DNA of 64,000 bases from Thelonectria olida. Lineage: Eukaryota > Ascomycota > Sordariomycetes > Hypocreales > Nectriaceae. The position numbers were made by a program, and so were the translations under genes. This document shows, piece after piece, positions 1 to 12,800 of this stretch; the stretch's first letter is position 1, and every line of letters begins with the position of its first letter. The DNA is taken from positions 124,001 through 188,000 of the forward strand of contig JAGPYM010000048.1 in the NCBI GenBank assembly GCA_020736575.1, written 5' to 3'. The notes beneath the pieces are model-generated. The model saw only the letters and a list, made by a program, of their open reading frames with translations. It was not told where the DNA came from and searched no databases.

Positions 1-534
1 CTTTGGCCGCTGGCGGATGTGTGGAATGGAATGGCCAGGTCTTCCAACAGGGCAAGCGATTGAAGGATTCCTACAAGGCAGCACCGAGCACGAAGAACGT
101 CAGGATTGAGAGTTGGTGGGAGCGTATGCTTCACGTCTCTTCCCGACAGTGGGTAGACTACTTTGGAGAGCTTGCTAGGGATGGGGACTTTGACGGCGAT
201 ATGCTTGAGCCTTGAGGACCAGATTGCCGTCTACGCTGTCTTCGAAGATGTACTGCGTCAAGAGCTCTTCGATTTCGTGGAGGCGTAGAATCTACACAAA
301 ATACGCCTCCAGAAGAACCGGCCTCATGTTGTCCACGGCCAACCCTGGATGAATTACCATTACCCTGACCCAAGCAAGGCTTGCAATTGGGGAATTCCCA
401 TCGATCGCACAGTTTTAGGTGAATTGGTACGACCATTGGCTAACATCAATATCAACACATGTCTAGAGCCGGAGACAAAGGGCTGGTGCCGCCAAGTTCT
501 TAGAGAAATGGGTTACGATAGTTATAGGTTTTAG
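1..534 (+). pseudogene. Decayed integrase-like (rve) gene, C-terminal part
   Basis: The first frame ends in a stretch containing RIESWWERM and then QWVDYFGELARDG. This matches the catalytic-Glu region (NQRIESWWEKL) of the integrase at 58475-60249. Homology continues in a second frame from about 218 (DQIAVYAVFEDVLRQEL; NWGIPIDRTVLGELV; KGWCRQVLREMGYD) to a TAG at 532-534. The gene is broken by a frameshift near 212 and an in-frame TAG near 286, where the other copy reads through. The 5' part with the first two catalytic Asp residues lies outside the window. The terminal block aligns with the C-terminal extension of the 58-kb copy, so both copies share the longer protein form. No inverted repeat is visible here. 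It abuts a truncated pogo element. Confidence 0.75.
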
Positions 535-547
535 GATGTTTGTACAC

Positions 548-1313
548 CTCTCATGCGCTAATACGCGAAAGCCAGGGAGGCGGGCATGAGGAAGGAGATT
601 ATCTTATCCGGTTGGAGATTTACTGGAAATTGGCCTATCAACCGTCACAAAGCTCTAACACATCCGGAAATTCAACCGGACAAAGAAAAACCGCTGGAAC
701 AGTTCCAGACACCGAGCCCTCCTCCACTGCACTCAGATGATACGCCGAAAACGAGCCGGCAAGTGAGGGATATGGCCAAACACCGAAGTCGTCCGACCAG
801 GCGGAAGTACAGTAAGATCGCAAAGGGTTTGGAAGCTTTAGAGATGAAGGTGGCCGTTCAGAATGCGCGGATTACTGGTCTCGAAGAGCAGATGGCCCAG
901 CTGCGGCGAGGGAAGAAAAGAAAGGCGGTACCGAACCCGAACCGACGATTCATGGCTCTGGCGGAGGCTCTAGCGGCTGGGGAAGCTCTTCCTGACTCAA
1001 AGGAGGTAGAAATAGAAGTGGATGTGGATGAGGAGGTCGAGTCGGTGATTGAGGTGGGTGTCAGGTCAGAGGACGAAAGTGAGGAATTTATGGTCGTAAC
1101 AAAGCACTGCCAGCGCACACGGAGCGGTCGGGAGGTCAAAAAACCACACAGAGAGTAAAATTCAAGCAATTCTCTATAGAAAATCCGAGTGGCTTCATTT
1201 TTAATGGACAAGGTGGTTGGTTTCTGCGTGCATCAAATATTGGATTTTGTATGGGGCGATGATTTTTTGTGCTATGCTTTAAGTGGTGTGATTCTTTAAG
1301 TGGTGGGGGATGG
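548..1313 (+). mobile_element. 3' fragment of a pogo/Fot1-like transposon
   Basis: The sequence from about 548 is a close relative of the 3' third of the pogo-like element at 29934-32158. It starts inside the transposase (shared block around GCGGGCATGAGGAAGGAG) and ends in a degenerate copy of the terminal repeat, with two decayed 'AAGTGGT' units and GGGATGG followed by TA at 1314-1315. The 5' two thirds are missing and the integrase remnant abuts directly. The terminal repeat differs from the 30-kb copy mostly by transitions, as expected of RIP. Confidence 0.8.
586..1158 (+). pseudogene. Pogo-like transposase, C-terminal remnant
   Basis: This is a 190-residue open frame equal to the transposase C-terminus. 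A linker (KTSRQVRDMAKHRSRPTRRK) is followed by a coiled-coil-like segment (ALEMKVAVQNARITGLEEQM), a basic patch (RRGKKRKAVPNPNRR) and an acidic tail (EVEIEVDVDEEVES). It is nearly identical to the C-terminus at 31536-32003. The helix-turn-helix and DDE domains are absent, so it cannot be a working transposase. The frame is open and begins with an ATG by chance. It could be expressed as a coiled-coil fragment, but nothing shows that. Confidence 0.7.
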
Positions 1314-1315
1314 TA

Positions 1316-1656
1316 TGTATTTATCTCGCCCTCAGCTTGATGCCACAATCGCTGCGTACTCTTTCAGTACAGCGATGAACCTCTTTGTGACGATAAACCT
1401 CTACACGCTTTATCTTCCAACTCGTCGAGAGCTTCCCGGGTCTTCTTCAAACTCCGTCATGTCGCTCCGCATGCGAAAGAGACGAACATTCCTAGCTGTT
1501 GCCATCGCTCAGCTCTTAGTCGCTACTGCGGTTGAGGCCGTCTTTTTTACTCTGTCCTTCGCCTTCGGGAAAAGACATGCATGGCCGATATTCTTGCTCA
1601 ACTCCATTGTTCCCATGAATATGTGGAGAGAAGTGAGTCAAGCTCCCGAGTCTTGA
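1316..1656 (+). other. Possible membrane-protein fragment, unidentified
   Basis: An open frame starts at the pogo 3' boundary and ends in TGA at 1654-1656. It contains a hydrophobic stretch (FLAVAIAQLLVATAVEAVFF) preceded by a basic cluster (SLRMRKRRT), like a transmembrane segment with its flank. I do not recognise the family. It is in the same frame as the DUF3435 remnant that follows, but its sequence does not look like that family, so it may be a separate gene fragment or a chance ORF. Confidence 0.2.
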
Positions 1657-1659
1657 TGG

Positions 1660-2496
1660 CAGCTAACAGACACAAGTCTTTTCCCTCCGGGCCGTGGGGA
1701 AAAGCGTTCTCGTCTTGGTTTGGTGGTGAATCTGGTGAACGTCAAGAAGTCAGCGGGAGTATCCGAAAAGAAGGTTTTCGGCTTTCACGAAGAAGACACT
1801 CTTCTGCATGATCCTATACTCCACATGCTATCTTTGGCGTTTGCCGACGGAGCATTCCGCAATGAGTTTTCCAGTCCTGAACAAATCTATGAGATGGTTG
1901 TTCCGGCGCACATGGATCGGGTGAAAATACCGTGGAAAGAGGAATGGCGAGGGCGACCGATTTTCCGCGATGTCGATGGCTTGAAGGTGTCTCTTGAGAA
2001 GGCTCTGAAGTATTGTAAAACAAGGGGGGATTTGATACGCCTTGGTCGAGCCTTAGGCTATGCTAAGAGGCTCGAGTTCTATGATATTCGCCGTGGGTCT
2101 GGCAAGAAGCTGAATGGTAAGGGAAGATTGTTAATACCTGAACTCTACTAACCCTTTATAGAGGCGCTCACCCCCGAGGAACGGAACAAGGCCATGGGCC
2201 ACCGGTTAGGAGACTCCTCTACTTTTGTGCGATATTACATGACCGATTTCATTGGTGCAGACACCCAAGCCATTGCATTCGGGAGCGACCCGCAGACAGA
2301 TTTCGTCAATTTGATGAGCCGGCTCGTCCGCCATGGGAATGCTCCAACAAAATTGACTGAACAGCAAAAAGACGAGATTGCCAATGATCCCAAATTAGTC
2401 AAGTATCTGCGGAAACGCTCCCAAGCCATGGCAAGATTCAAGAAGCAAGGTTATCCATCCTATACAGCTGCAAAAAAGGCTGGCGTTGGTAAGCGG
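1660..2496 (+). pseudogene. DUF3435 (captain-type tyrosine recombinase) remnant
   Basis: The frame reads LFPPGRGEKRSRLGLVVNLV, then FGFHEEDTLLHDPI and LSLAFADGAF, which are typical of fungal DUF3435 proteins. A 45-bp intron (2117-2161, GTAAGG...CTAACCCTTTATAG) removes cleanly and joins KKLN to EALTPEERNKAMGHRL. The region RRGSGKKLN plus GHRLGDSSTFVRYY corresponds to the recombinase C-terminal active-site region, followed by the family tail (LTEQQKDEIANDPKLVKYLRKR). The N-terminal half is missing (TGA at 1654-1656). The 3' side runs to the convergent ABC transporter stop at 2515. DUF3435 proteins include the captains of Starship giant elements; this copy is truncated and probably inactive. Confidence 0.72.
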
Positions 2497-2514
2497 TATG
2501 AGAAATATCCACAT

Positions 2515-5500
2515 TTACTCCTTCTTCTCCTTCTTGAGGCTCTTCTTGGGCATGCGCACAAGCCAGTAGAGGAAGGGGGCAGCAGCCATGTTGAAGATAA
2601 TGTACACCCAAAGGAGACCAAAGTTACGCCATCGGTCGCTGTAGTGATAGCCCACGGCGGCGAGGTAGGTGTTGGTGTCGCTGATAGTGCAGAACTTGCA
2701 GGTATCAGTGGCACCCTTGTCGACTAGATAGCCACCAACTTGATCGATATAGCTCTCCATGAACTCTCCGCATGTCTTGTTTGCGATGGGAGCGAAAGAG
2801 AGGAACTCGTTGCTGGCGCATGTGACATCGACGTTGGCGACCGCTGTTGATAGCATACCGCTCACGAGATATGAGAACGGTGACACCCGGTACATGAAGA
2901 TCCAGAAGCGGGGGAGAGTCTCAGAGGTGGCAAGAATACCACAGAAGATCAAGCAGAGCATGAACAACAAGTTGGCAATGTTGGCACCAGCCTCGGCAGT
3001 CTCGAACCCGGCAATAATAAAAGTCGAGAAAGTTCCGGTGAAGATGAGCAACATGAACAGGAACAGGAACATCAGGCCACCACGCTCAGTCAGCTGACCA
3101 GCCTCAGAGGCGTTGTTGTAAAGTCCGACAGGATAGTACCAGCAGAAGAACATGATGACGGCCATGAGAGCATTCCAGGGAAGTTCGACAATAAGCTGCG
3201 AAAGCATGAAAACCCTCCACGAGTAGACCTTGGAGGGTCTTTCGCGGGCCTCGTACAGAGAACGTTGAATAACAAACTGCGGCATTGACTGTTGAACGAG
3301 CTGACCGAAAATAGTGAGCAAGTTGAAGATGGCGAACATCTGGTTCTGAAGACCTTGGATACTGTTGGGAGCCTTGAAGAAGACGAAACCGATGAAGAGG
3401 GCGATGAGCGTGCACAGAGCGGCCTTGGAGTAGATGTAGACGGGGGAACGCCAGTACTGCTGGAAAACACGGTAGAGGACTTCCTTGAGCTGCTCCATGA
3501 AGGGAGCGGCGAACTCGCGGTACTTGCCAGGATCTTCATCAGTAAGGTTCGCAACATCCTTACCCTCGTGCTTGATCCTCTCCAACTCGGCCTGAACGGC
3601 GTTGTACTCGGGACTCGTACGCCAAGTGTTGAACCAATCGACATCAGAGTGAGAACCAGGAGCAGCACCAATGACCTCCAACATCCACTCGGCGGGGTTG
3701 GCCTCAGGGGGACAGGAATGGCCACTGTTGCGCTCAAAGTAGCTAGTCATGATCTTAGAGTGGTCGCCAATGTCACCAAAGTATACCGTCTTGCCACCCT
3801 TGGCAAGGAAGAGGAGTCGGTCAAATCGCTGGAACAGCATGGCAGAAGGCTGGTGAATGGTGCAAAGGACAGCCTGACCAGCCTTGGTAAGCTTCTCCAG
3901 AAGGTCAAGAATAGCCCAAGAAGTCTGCGAGTCAAGACCAGAAGTAGGCTCATCGACGAAGAGCAATAGAGGGGGCTTAGCAGCAAGCTCGACACCAATG
4001 GTAAGACGCTTTCGCTGTTCAACGTTAAGACCCTCACCAGGGACACCAACGATAGCATCGGCATATTCCTCCATGTCCAGAAGCTTGATAACCCGTTCAA
4101 CGTATTCGAGCTTCTCGGCCCTGGGGGTACTGGCGGGCTGGCGAAGAAGGGCACTGAAGTTGAGGGCCTCGCGGACAGTTGAAGTCTGCAAGTGAAGATC
4201 CTGCTGTTGAACGTAACCGGTATTGCGCTGGAAAGACATGTCTCGAGGCTTTCCATCAACCAACATCTGACCAGTGATGACACCCATAGACGTACGGTCA
4301 GCTAGGCAATCCAGGAGCGTGGTCTTGCCGGCGCCGCTCACACCCATCAACGCAGTCAAAGTACCGGGCTTAACCCAACCATCAACATTGTCCAGGATGC
4401 GACGAGTTTCGTCCTTGATCTTGACCTCGTAGCAGACATCATGCCACTGGAAGACGGAAGTCTGTTGCTGGAGCATACCACCGGTGTCCTTCTGGGTGCG
4501 GCTTCGGGTTCGCTCAGCGGTGACGACGGGGCCAATGTGCGCCATGGCAGCCTCGGGATCGCTGTGCTTCTTCTCGGCGTCGGCAACGGCAGCGGGCTTG
4601 TGGCCACGTCGGTAGACAAGAACCTCACCCTTGGACTTCTTCTCAGAAACTAGTTCGGCAGAAACCATATAGGTAATGCTAAAAAGAATGATCCAGGCAA
4701 TGACGATGCCAAAGTTGCGCCATCTGTTCTCCCACTTGTAGTCAAAGTTCGATTCGGCATAGCTATCACCACTGACAAAGTCGTCGCCCTCCACCGAGCC
4801 AACAGCGCTGCAGACTCGATTCGAAGCCGGGATGTTCTGATATCCGTCGACAGCCTGGCTCGGCACAAAGCTAACACACCTGAACTTTCGGCCATGGAAT
4901 TCGTTGACAATCAAGCTCTCGAATGCGTAGGCAAGCGGGTCAATGTAATACAGCCACTTGCACCAACGGAGCATGTAGCGCTTTGGAATAACGAAACCGG
5001 TGAAAATGACGAGATCCAAGATCAACACGGCCGTGGGAACGAGAGCCTGGAACAGAGTACGACAAGCCGAGGCGATAGTACGGAAGATCATCGACATGAC
5101 CAGGGCAGTGACGAAAGAGATGAGCAGGAAGAAGAAGAAGGAGCCGACCTCTCGTCGCAAATTAGTCATAAAGTAAAGCGACAAATTGAACACAATGGTA
5201 TTGGCGATTGTATACGGCATGTGGCAAAGCATCGAGGACACGGCTTCGGCAGAGGGGTGATAGAGTGCATATCGACTATGCTTCTCGACAATCGGGCGTT
5301 GGGAGTACAGGGTCAGAATCTGAGAGAGGTCAGCAGAGTTCAGGTTCGGTCGAGGAACAAACTCACCTCCAGAGCACTGGAGGCGGCATTCATCAAACAA
5401 GCAAAGAACAAGAGAGCACCACGTTGGAAGAAACTATCGGAATCGTCGTCCAGATTGTAGAAAATAGATCCGATGATTAAAGACATGCCGAAGTTACCAA

Positions 5501-7236
5501 TCAAGGCGCCAATAGTCAAACCGGGGTCACCTTTCAAGCGCTTCCAGCCACGCCAGAGGCAAAGCTGAATTTGCTGGGTAAAGGACAGAGTAAACGGGGA
5601 CTTGGCACGCTGACCCTTGGCCTGTTGGGCCTGCTTGGAGGCACGGAAGGCCTCGGCGTCGGGGCCGTTGATAGGGTGGGCAGCCTTGTAGGACTCGATT
5701 TCGCCCTGGAGGGCCTTGTACTCGTTGCTGTTCTTCCAGGCGGCGGCGAACTCGTCGGGGGTACGGGGCACTCTGCCCTCGAAACCAGGTCGCACGACAC
5801 GCTCCAGGGGTGCAGTCATAGAAGTCAGGAAATCGGGAGTGGTCTGGCGGGCAGGGCATTCGAATCCGAGGTTGACAAAGTACTGCTTAGCAGCATCGGC
5901 GCGTCCAAAGAAGATCTGGCGACCTTCGTAGATAACCGTCGCCTTATCGAAGAGATCGTAAGCGCTCTGGGGAGACTGATAAATGGACACCACGGCGGTG
6001 CTATTGAAGAGCTCGGTCTGAAGACGCAGGGTCTTACAAAACTCAATAGCATTGGCCGAGTCGAGACCTCGAGTAGAGTTATCCCAGCACTGGAGGGGAG
6101 CACCAGACAGCGCGGCCTCGGAAATGGTGACACGCTTACGCTCACCACCTGAGACACCTCGGATGTACTCGTTACCAACACGAGTGTTGACGGTGTGAGA
6201 GATGCCGAACATGGCCATGATAACGTCGCGAAGATGATCGGAAAACTCGTTCTTGCTGAGACCCGCAGGAAGATGGCGGGGCTGACGGGCGCGAGCGGCG
6301 AAAGTGAGGGTATCGCCAACGGAAAGCTCCGGGAAGTGGACATCAACCTCGGCGGTGTAAATGGCCTCGCCACGGTGGTGGGTGTGCATCTCCTTAGCCG
6401 TCATACCTGTGATTTCTGTATCAGCATTGTGTTGCAAAATTGCGTGTGGAACATGCATGCGACATTGAGTGTATTTGCAGTCTTACATGGGTCAACTCCC
6501 CATGATGTTCAATGAGGCACAAACGAGGGACTAGACTGAGAGACCTCCCACAAGGAGCTGTCGTGAAGCTCGACTTAAATCTGGGACTCGACTTACCCTG
6601 GTAGTTAAAATAGGAACCCTCGTCAACGTAGATTCCGTTGGTTTCACCGGCAATGGTCTTGAGCAGAGTGGAACAACCAGCACCAGGAGGACCCAGCACA
6701 ACGAGCATTTCACCCTGGTGCACAACACTGTCAAATTGGCGCAAGATGTCGATTCGCGTGCCCTTGTTTCCTGTCACGCGAGATAGAGCTTCACCAGCAG
6801 AGAGCCAGACATTGGCCACATCCTTCTGGTAGTCACTGGCCTGTCCGAAACCGTAAACATTGAGGTTCTGAAAGCAGACGCCGGCAGATCTGAAGGAAGC
6901 TCCCTGCTCCAGAACAAGGGCGACAATGGCCTTGGCCCACTCGCGACCGCTGAAATTGGGTGAGTTTGGGTTGAGAGGCGAGTTCTCATCAGCTGTAAAG
7001 GGATTGGTGACGGCGTAAGTTCTAGAAGCTCGAGAAACGGTTCTAGCTAGGGCCTGGACGAGTGAGGCACGGCGCTCCATTTCGGAATCGTCATCCTCCT
7101 CATCGTTGCCGAGAGTCGCAGCGGGAGAAGACGAGGGCCTCTCGTTTGTGAGTTCGACGGAACCTACATCGGTTACTGAGGCCTGTTTGATCGTCTTTTC
7201 ATCGTGGGGGGGAATCGTTCCAGGAGTCGTAGTCAT
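2515..7236 (-). CDS. PDR-type (ABCG) multidrug ABC transporter
   Basis: Full-size plasma-membrane drug efflux pump of the fungal PDR/CDR group, 1497 residues, order NBD1-TM-NBD2-TM. Exons are 7236-6597, 6415-5367 and 5319-2515. Introns are 181 bp (GTAAGT...ACAG) and 47 bp (GTGAGT...TCAG), and the phases join perfectly. The start is the ATG at 7236; the frame upstream has only a TTG. NBD1 has a degenerate Walker A (GPPGAGCST, Cys for Lys) and VSGGERKRV near residue 300. NBD2 has a canonical Walker A (GVSGAGKTT near residue 893) and [13 protein letters not shown]; its signature is the degenerate NVEQRKRLT. Both asymmetries are standard for the group. Six-helix blocks follow each NBD. It probably exports xenobiotics such as azoles or plant defence compounds, though the substrate is not visible. 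No lesion seen. Confidence 0.95.
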
Positions 7237-9896
7237 GGTGGGCGAGAGTTTGCGCCAAAAGGCGACTTTTGTCTGTTTGTGATCTCGCAATTAGGGGGGC
7301 CAGAGACAAAGTGAGACACCCTTTTTCTTGTGTCTGTCGCCGGTGGCCGCGAAACAGACTGGGTGTGATGTTGCGAAGAGTGAGTAAGTGGTGGTTAAGC
7401 CAGTTCGAGATAATAACAACCACAACACAGAAGAGGGGATGTTAAGAAGAAGGGAAGGAGAATTAGATGAAGGAAGAGGGGAAAGAAGGATCGACTGGAA
7501 ACGGTGTAGACACCAGAAAGGGAACAAGAAGAAACCTCTCGGGAGAAGAATGAGGGAGGAGACGAGAGGTTCTAATAAATCGTCGCCAATGGAGACGATA
7601 CTCTTGGGTTGGCCGCTCGCAGCTGTTTTGGGGGGGGGGGGTTGATTCCTTGCGTGCTGGGATCTAGCGCCAAATTTTTAGGGTCCCGAGCGCATGTACC
7701 TCGGGGGTCCACTGAGGCCCTCTGAGCCACTGTGAGGCGCCGCTGGGAGCCCTACATACGAGATATGTCCCAAAGTGGTGCTAGCGGATGACCCTCATGT
7801 TACGATTCAAGTTACATCATAAGGGAGTTGTATTTGATATACGATGGCTAGGCTCGCTTACCAATCTAACCTATGTCCATGTCGATGCTACTCCTATGCA
7901 ACACATAAGGAGTCACCTAGTTATCTATCATGCAGCCCTAAATAGCAAGCGGAATGCCTTATACACCTCATCTTTTCACAGAGTGCTGTAATTCATGTTC
8001 CCACCGGAGGCCAGTCTACCACCTAGGTCGGTAAAGTCAGGGAGATTGAGGAAATCGTATACCACTTGGGGTAATCGCTGCCAACTTCCAGTAAGTGCGT
8101 CTGCCGTGAGAGATTGGCCTTACGGTGTGGTTCTATAGTATTAGACGCAATCCAAATCCTGCTCTGGCAATCGCAAACCCCTCCCGCAGAAACACAGGGC
8201 GATATCCAAGGCTCCGCCGGCGCGGATCGGTGGAGAAGACACTTTCTGTAAGAGCGGAACGGAGCAGCGCCTTGTTGAGGAGTGGGATGAATACATACAA
8301 GAAGAGATCTTAGAGGCGATGCTCCTTGAGGTCGGTCAGCCTTAAGATCCGAAACACTGTCTGCTCACCAAAGAGGCCCAGCTCCGTCTCTCATCAATGA
8401 AGTCAATAAGTCTTAAGTTGATTTTCTGCACGGCTTCGGATGCTATTCTACGGCTCCGCCTAGTGAGCGGGATTTGGCCAAACCATAGATGGGTTTTAGA
8501 CGTTAATCCGGACGCCCCCACCATGTCAGCCTAAAGATGAGCTCATTAGTACATGTCACCTGTTTTTCATTAGCTCGATCTACTAAATAAAACCAGAGGA
8601 ACCATTGCTCTAGTTTTGCAGTGCATCCCAATGATATAAATAGACTTTATCACTCCAGCCACGATTCACATGTTAAAAATGTCTGACTGCGCCATTATAG
8701 CAATCGGGTGATTTGCACCGAGGTGCTTTAGCCCTATAGCCACGTAAACTCTAGGGGTGAACGATCTTAAGGTTGGCTTATCCCGGGAAAGTTGCTCTTA
8801 ATTTACCCAGAATAAGCCGCCTCCTTTACTAAAAATAATGTCAAACTTAATGAGGGGGCAAAGTTGAGGTCATGGAAGCTCTTAATTTCTTCAGTCGAAC
8901 GAGTGGCTTAGAGCCCTATTTTTATCTGTTCAGTGAGGGGTTGTTACAGCGCTGAGACAGCTCTCTGACCAGTAGTTCGGACCTCCAGCTGGCCGGTCTT
9001 ATCTTGACGGTCTTATCTTGACAAATAACACCTTGAAGTATGAATTCCAGCTCAGTAACAATGGTGCGGATTCTCATCTAGAGAGAGCATCTCCAAATCA
9101 CTACGTCTTCTAATCCTCTGGGGCTTTGGTGCACACTTTAACACAAAATTCCGACTCCAAGGCCCTTGGAGATGGGATGGCGCGGTCGACTTGTTTGTTT
9201 CGGAGGAATTCTGGCAAACATTTACAAGATGACCATTATTTTTCGGTGAAGACTAGCTTAGTGCACATGAAGATCCGTTTCTTATGAAAACAATAGGACA
9301 CTTTGCTGTATCGCTCCTTCCTATGATGATATTCGGACTGTTAAACCTAGTTACTTTTCTTTGGGTCACTATCCTGGGCTATGAATGAAATAACTGGAGT
9401 GGATTCCTGGAATAATCATAGGGGGATCCTTTGAAACGTCAATGTACCTAAAGCCGGACTTGCTACCGTAAACTAGCCGATCCGGAACACACACTGAGCA
9501 GCGCTCAGAAGCATTTATCAAGTACTAATACTCCCAATTTGTCTTGTTCTATGCCACTAGTTCTGCTATCTAGTTCATTTCTTTAGCAGCCGTAAATGCA
9601 TAAAGAGTTAATAATAATGTCTTGAAGTATATCTCATAGGTAATACCCCATGTGGATTGGCTGATCTTATGCGTGATGTTGACTGCCAGAAGGCTGTGGC
9701 CCCTATTGCAGCCAAATCACCCACCCAAGCTTAGATAGCCGTTAGGTAGACCAGATCCCGGGCACAGCAGCGAAAGAGCTCGTTCTTGGCAACGTCTTGT
9801 GCTATTCATCTATCTGCATCTACTCAACCTAACACGTTTCCTCTGCCACAGCCGAACTGATGTTTTCTGCCTAATAGTCGTCTTCTCTCCCCTGAT
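7237..9896. other. Gene-free stretch, ABC transporter promoter side
   Basis: 7237-7640 is the 5' flank of the ABC transporter, GA/CT-rich and ending in a run of 12 G at 7630-7641. Beyond it, to the hAT terminal repeat, I see only short ORFs without recognisable motifs and many stops on both strands. It looks like old degraded sequence. No RNA gene or repeat copy was recognised. Confidence 0.5.
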
Positions 9897-12800
9897 CAGG
9901 GTTCAAAGCCACTACACTCCACTACACATTCGAGGATATGGAATTGATGTGGATGATGACTAAGATCACGGCGGTGGAATGGATGGATATGGATCCATTA
10001 TGGATGTGAATCCACAATGTGGAAAGGATTTCCACATGACGAGCAAGGGATTTACTCCCTTGCATAACTCAACCCCTGGCATATCGCCATCATTCCCTCG
10101 AAGGTTCTGTCAGTATCTGATCCAACTGCCCGATCAATCCTGCACGTAGCCAACTGCGTAGGGTCTGGCACAGGCCTATAGTTGAAGCATCTAGCCGATT
10201 CCTAAGCCTCGTAACCATCTGCCCAGCCACTGAAAATAACCTCTCACACTCTGCTGACATAGGGACCACAGTCAGTAAATCCAGGGCCATCCTACTCAAT
10301 TTGGGGTACTTGAGCCGCCTGGTGTGCCAGTATTCGTATGGGTCAGTAACGAGGGCGTCAGAATCGTCGATATTGCGTTGCCACTGATCGTACTCATCGA
10401 GATTCAACCCTCTGTACAATGACGAAGGAGATGCCCCGGCAGACTCGTCAATAGCCTGATTCTGAAGAGTTAGCCCTCGTTTGCTGTTACGCCAGGCTGT
10501 AAACTTGTTCCTCGAGGATTTAAGACGTTTACTTGCAGGTAAATCAGAGTCTTGATCTTCAGAAAATAAGTCCTTGTATTCGCATTCCCACAGATCCTGA
10601 ATAATCGCTTTGGCTTTGATAATCCACATCTGCCGCTTAGCATCATCACCCCACAGATCGTCGAATAATGCCCAGCGGTAAGCAGGATGGAGAGCCGCCG
10701 CGCCGTAGATCACAGGACTGTCGTTGAGGTATTGATAATACTCATCGAGCTTCATCCAGCCTAGGTTAATATTAACGGCGAGATGCCCGGAGTCAGGGAG
10801 GCCAACGGCTATCTTTTTGGCAGATTCGAGGGACTCGAGAAGATATTCGTACGCGTGAAGAAGATCCCAGCTTGTACCTTCGAGTCGTGACTCGGTTAGC
10901 CATACCAATTACAGGCTGACTCCATCCAGCCAGGACTTACCGGATAATGGAAGCTCAATCTCATCTTCTTGACCTTGCTTTTGGTGTTTCCTCTGTCCAT
11001 CGCCCTCCAAGGCTTTGACTACTAGCTGAAAGTCTAGTAGGATATCGCGGAGCGCCTGGAGCACACGCCAGTCGCCGCTTGAAATCCGGTTCTCTTCCCT
11101 TCAAAAAGAACGGCACCCTGGCACCCTTCCTAACGGAGCCACTTTTCGTAAGATTCGCTTTGTTCCACTCACTCAACGCTCGCTGGATAAAAGGGTCGTA
11201 AAACGGCTGCAAAACAAGAGCCCGGTCGATCATGGCTAGCTGGGAAAGCCAACGGGTAGCGTTATCTAATACAACGCCAACAGGATCATGGATTTGGATC
11301 GCTGGATCGTCGGATAGTTGTGATTCGACCTGCTGGACTTTTTTAAGGACGTCGGTCCAGATATCGGATCTGTTAACCTCCTGCAAATGCACTTAAAATA
11401 AGCCGGAAAACAGGAAAGTTAGAAAACAAAATGTAGTAAAAATAAGAACAAAATCGGCTTACGACAGCGAAGTTATGCCATTTACCCACTGGTCCCCTTT
11501 TGCGCCACTGCTCATGTTCCCTCGCCGCCGTCAATTGGCCATCGTAGATCTGTTGCTCGAACGCGTTTGGATCTTGGCCAAATAGCATGTGTTTCACCAC
11601 TATATTGACAACATGGCCAATGCAGCGAACCCAGCGCTTCTTCCAGTCGAATCCTAGCTCACGGCCCAGCTCTTCCATCGTTGTTTTGTTATTCGAGGCG
11701 TTATCCAGCGTAAAGTAGCCCAGCTTATCCCCAATCTCGAACTCCCGGACGATGTCGAGTATCTGCTCAGCGATGTTCTCGCCTGTGTGCCGGCCTAGTA
11801 GCTCCGGAAGGCCGAGAACGCACTTCCGGGGCCTGTTATCCAGATTCCTGAATATACAAGTAACGCCGTAAAGAGCATGCCTGTTCCCGGATCGCCATCC
11901 ATCAAACTGGATATGGATCTGGCCTGGGCTCTTCCGAAGCGTCTCTCGTACAGCCAATTTATTCGCGTTGAATTCTCTTTCGGCGATCGCGCGCACCGTT
12001 ACATCGGATATGTGAGCTTCTGTAATGGAAACAGAAGGGTTGAGATATTCGAAGATCGCTCGCAGGTCAGGATCTTTCGCGGTGGTGAACGATCGATTCG
12101 TGTTGACGATCCAGTTGACGATCATCTGTTGAAACGCGGCTTTATTAAACCGCTTGATCAATAGATTCGTTATTTCTTGATCACGGGGGACCTCTGGATC
12201 CAATCGAAGTAACGTAGCAATTGAGCGGGCGGGTGTTGCAACTGTAGATTTCAGGGCCTGCCTTTTACCTGAAGGATCGACTATGCCGTTGTGATCCTTG
12301 AACAAGTGGCTCTCAGCGTTCTGCAGACCCTTATAGTTGTAATTCTTCGGCCTCGGATCCTTCCGTTTAATACACATACAACAGACCCAGCGGCGCTCCT
12401 TCGTTGCTGTATTCTGAATGTCGTACCCAAAGCGGTAGACCCATTGACGCGTTTGGCCATCTCTTTCGGACAAAGTCCAGCCTCTGAACAAGCGAAATAG
12501 CCGTTGTTCGTCTTCTTCTGTTCGTTCGGGGATCGCCGCCGTCGATTTCCCTTGCGCAGAGGGCTCGAGAGTAGGTGGTCGAGAATCGGGCTGATAGTTG
12601 GCCATTGTGATACGATATTTGCAGCTGAAGATTTGTCGCCAGTCAGAAATGAGCCAAGGTACCGGTAGTCAAACGCAGTAGCATTGTCGGACAAATAAGG
12701 TCCACATAGTCGGAGGTATAGTAGCATCAGCCAATTGATGAGGATTATCTGAGAAACGCGTCCTCCATGAGGAAATGCACGGGATCGTGCAGCTATTTAT

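Noticed and set aside
3292..3969. 225-codon plus-strand ORF opposite the ABC transporter
   Set aside because: It is the antisense shadow of NBD2 and membrane coding sequence; no motif of its own.
5571..6152. 193-codon plus-strand ORF opposite the ABC transporter
   Set aside because: Antisense shadow of NBD1; Gly/Leu-rich composition reflects codon bias of the real gene.
7237..9896. Possible CRISPR, rRNA or tRNA signal in the long empty stretch
   Set aside because: No regularly spaced repeats and no cloverleaf-like pair of conserved boxes could be identified by eye.
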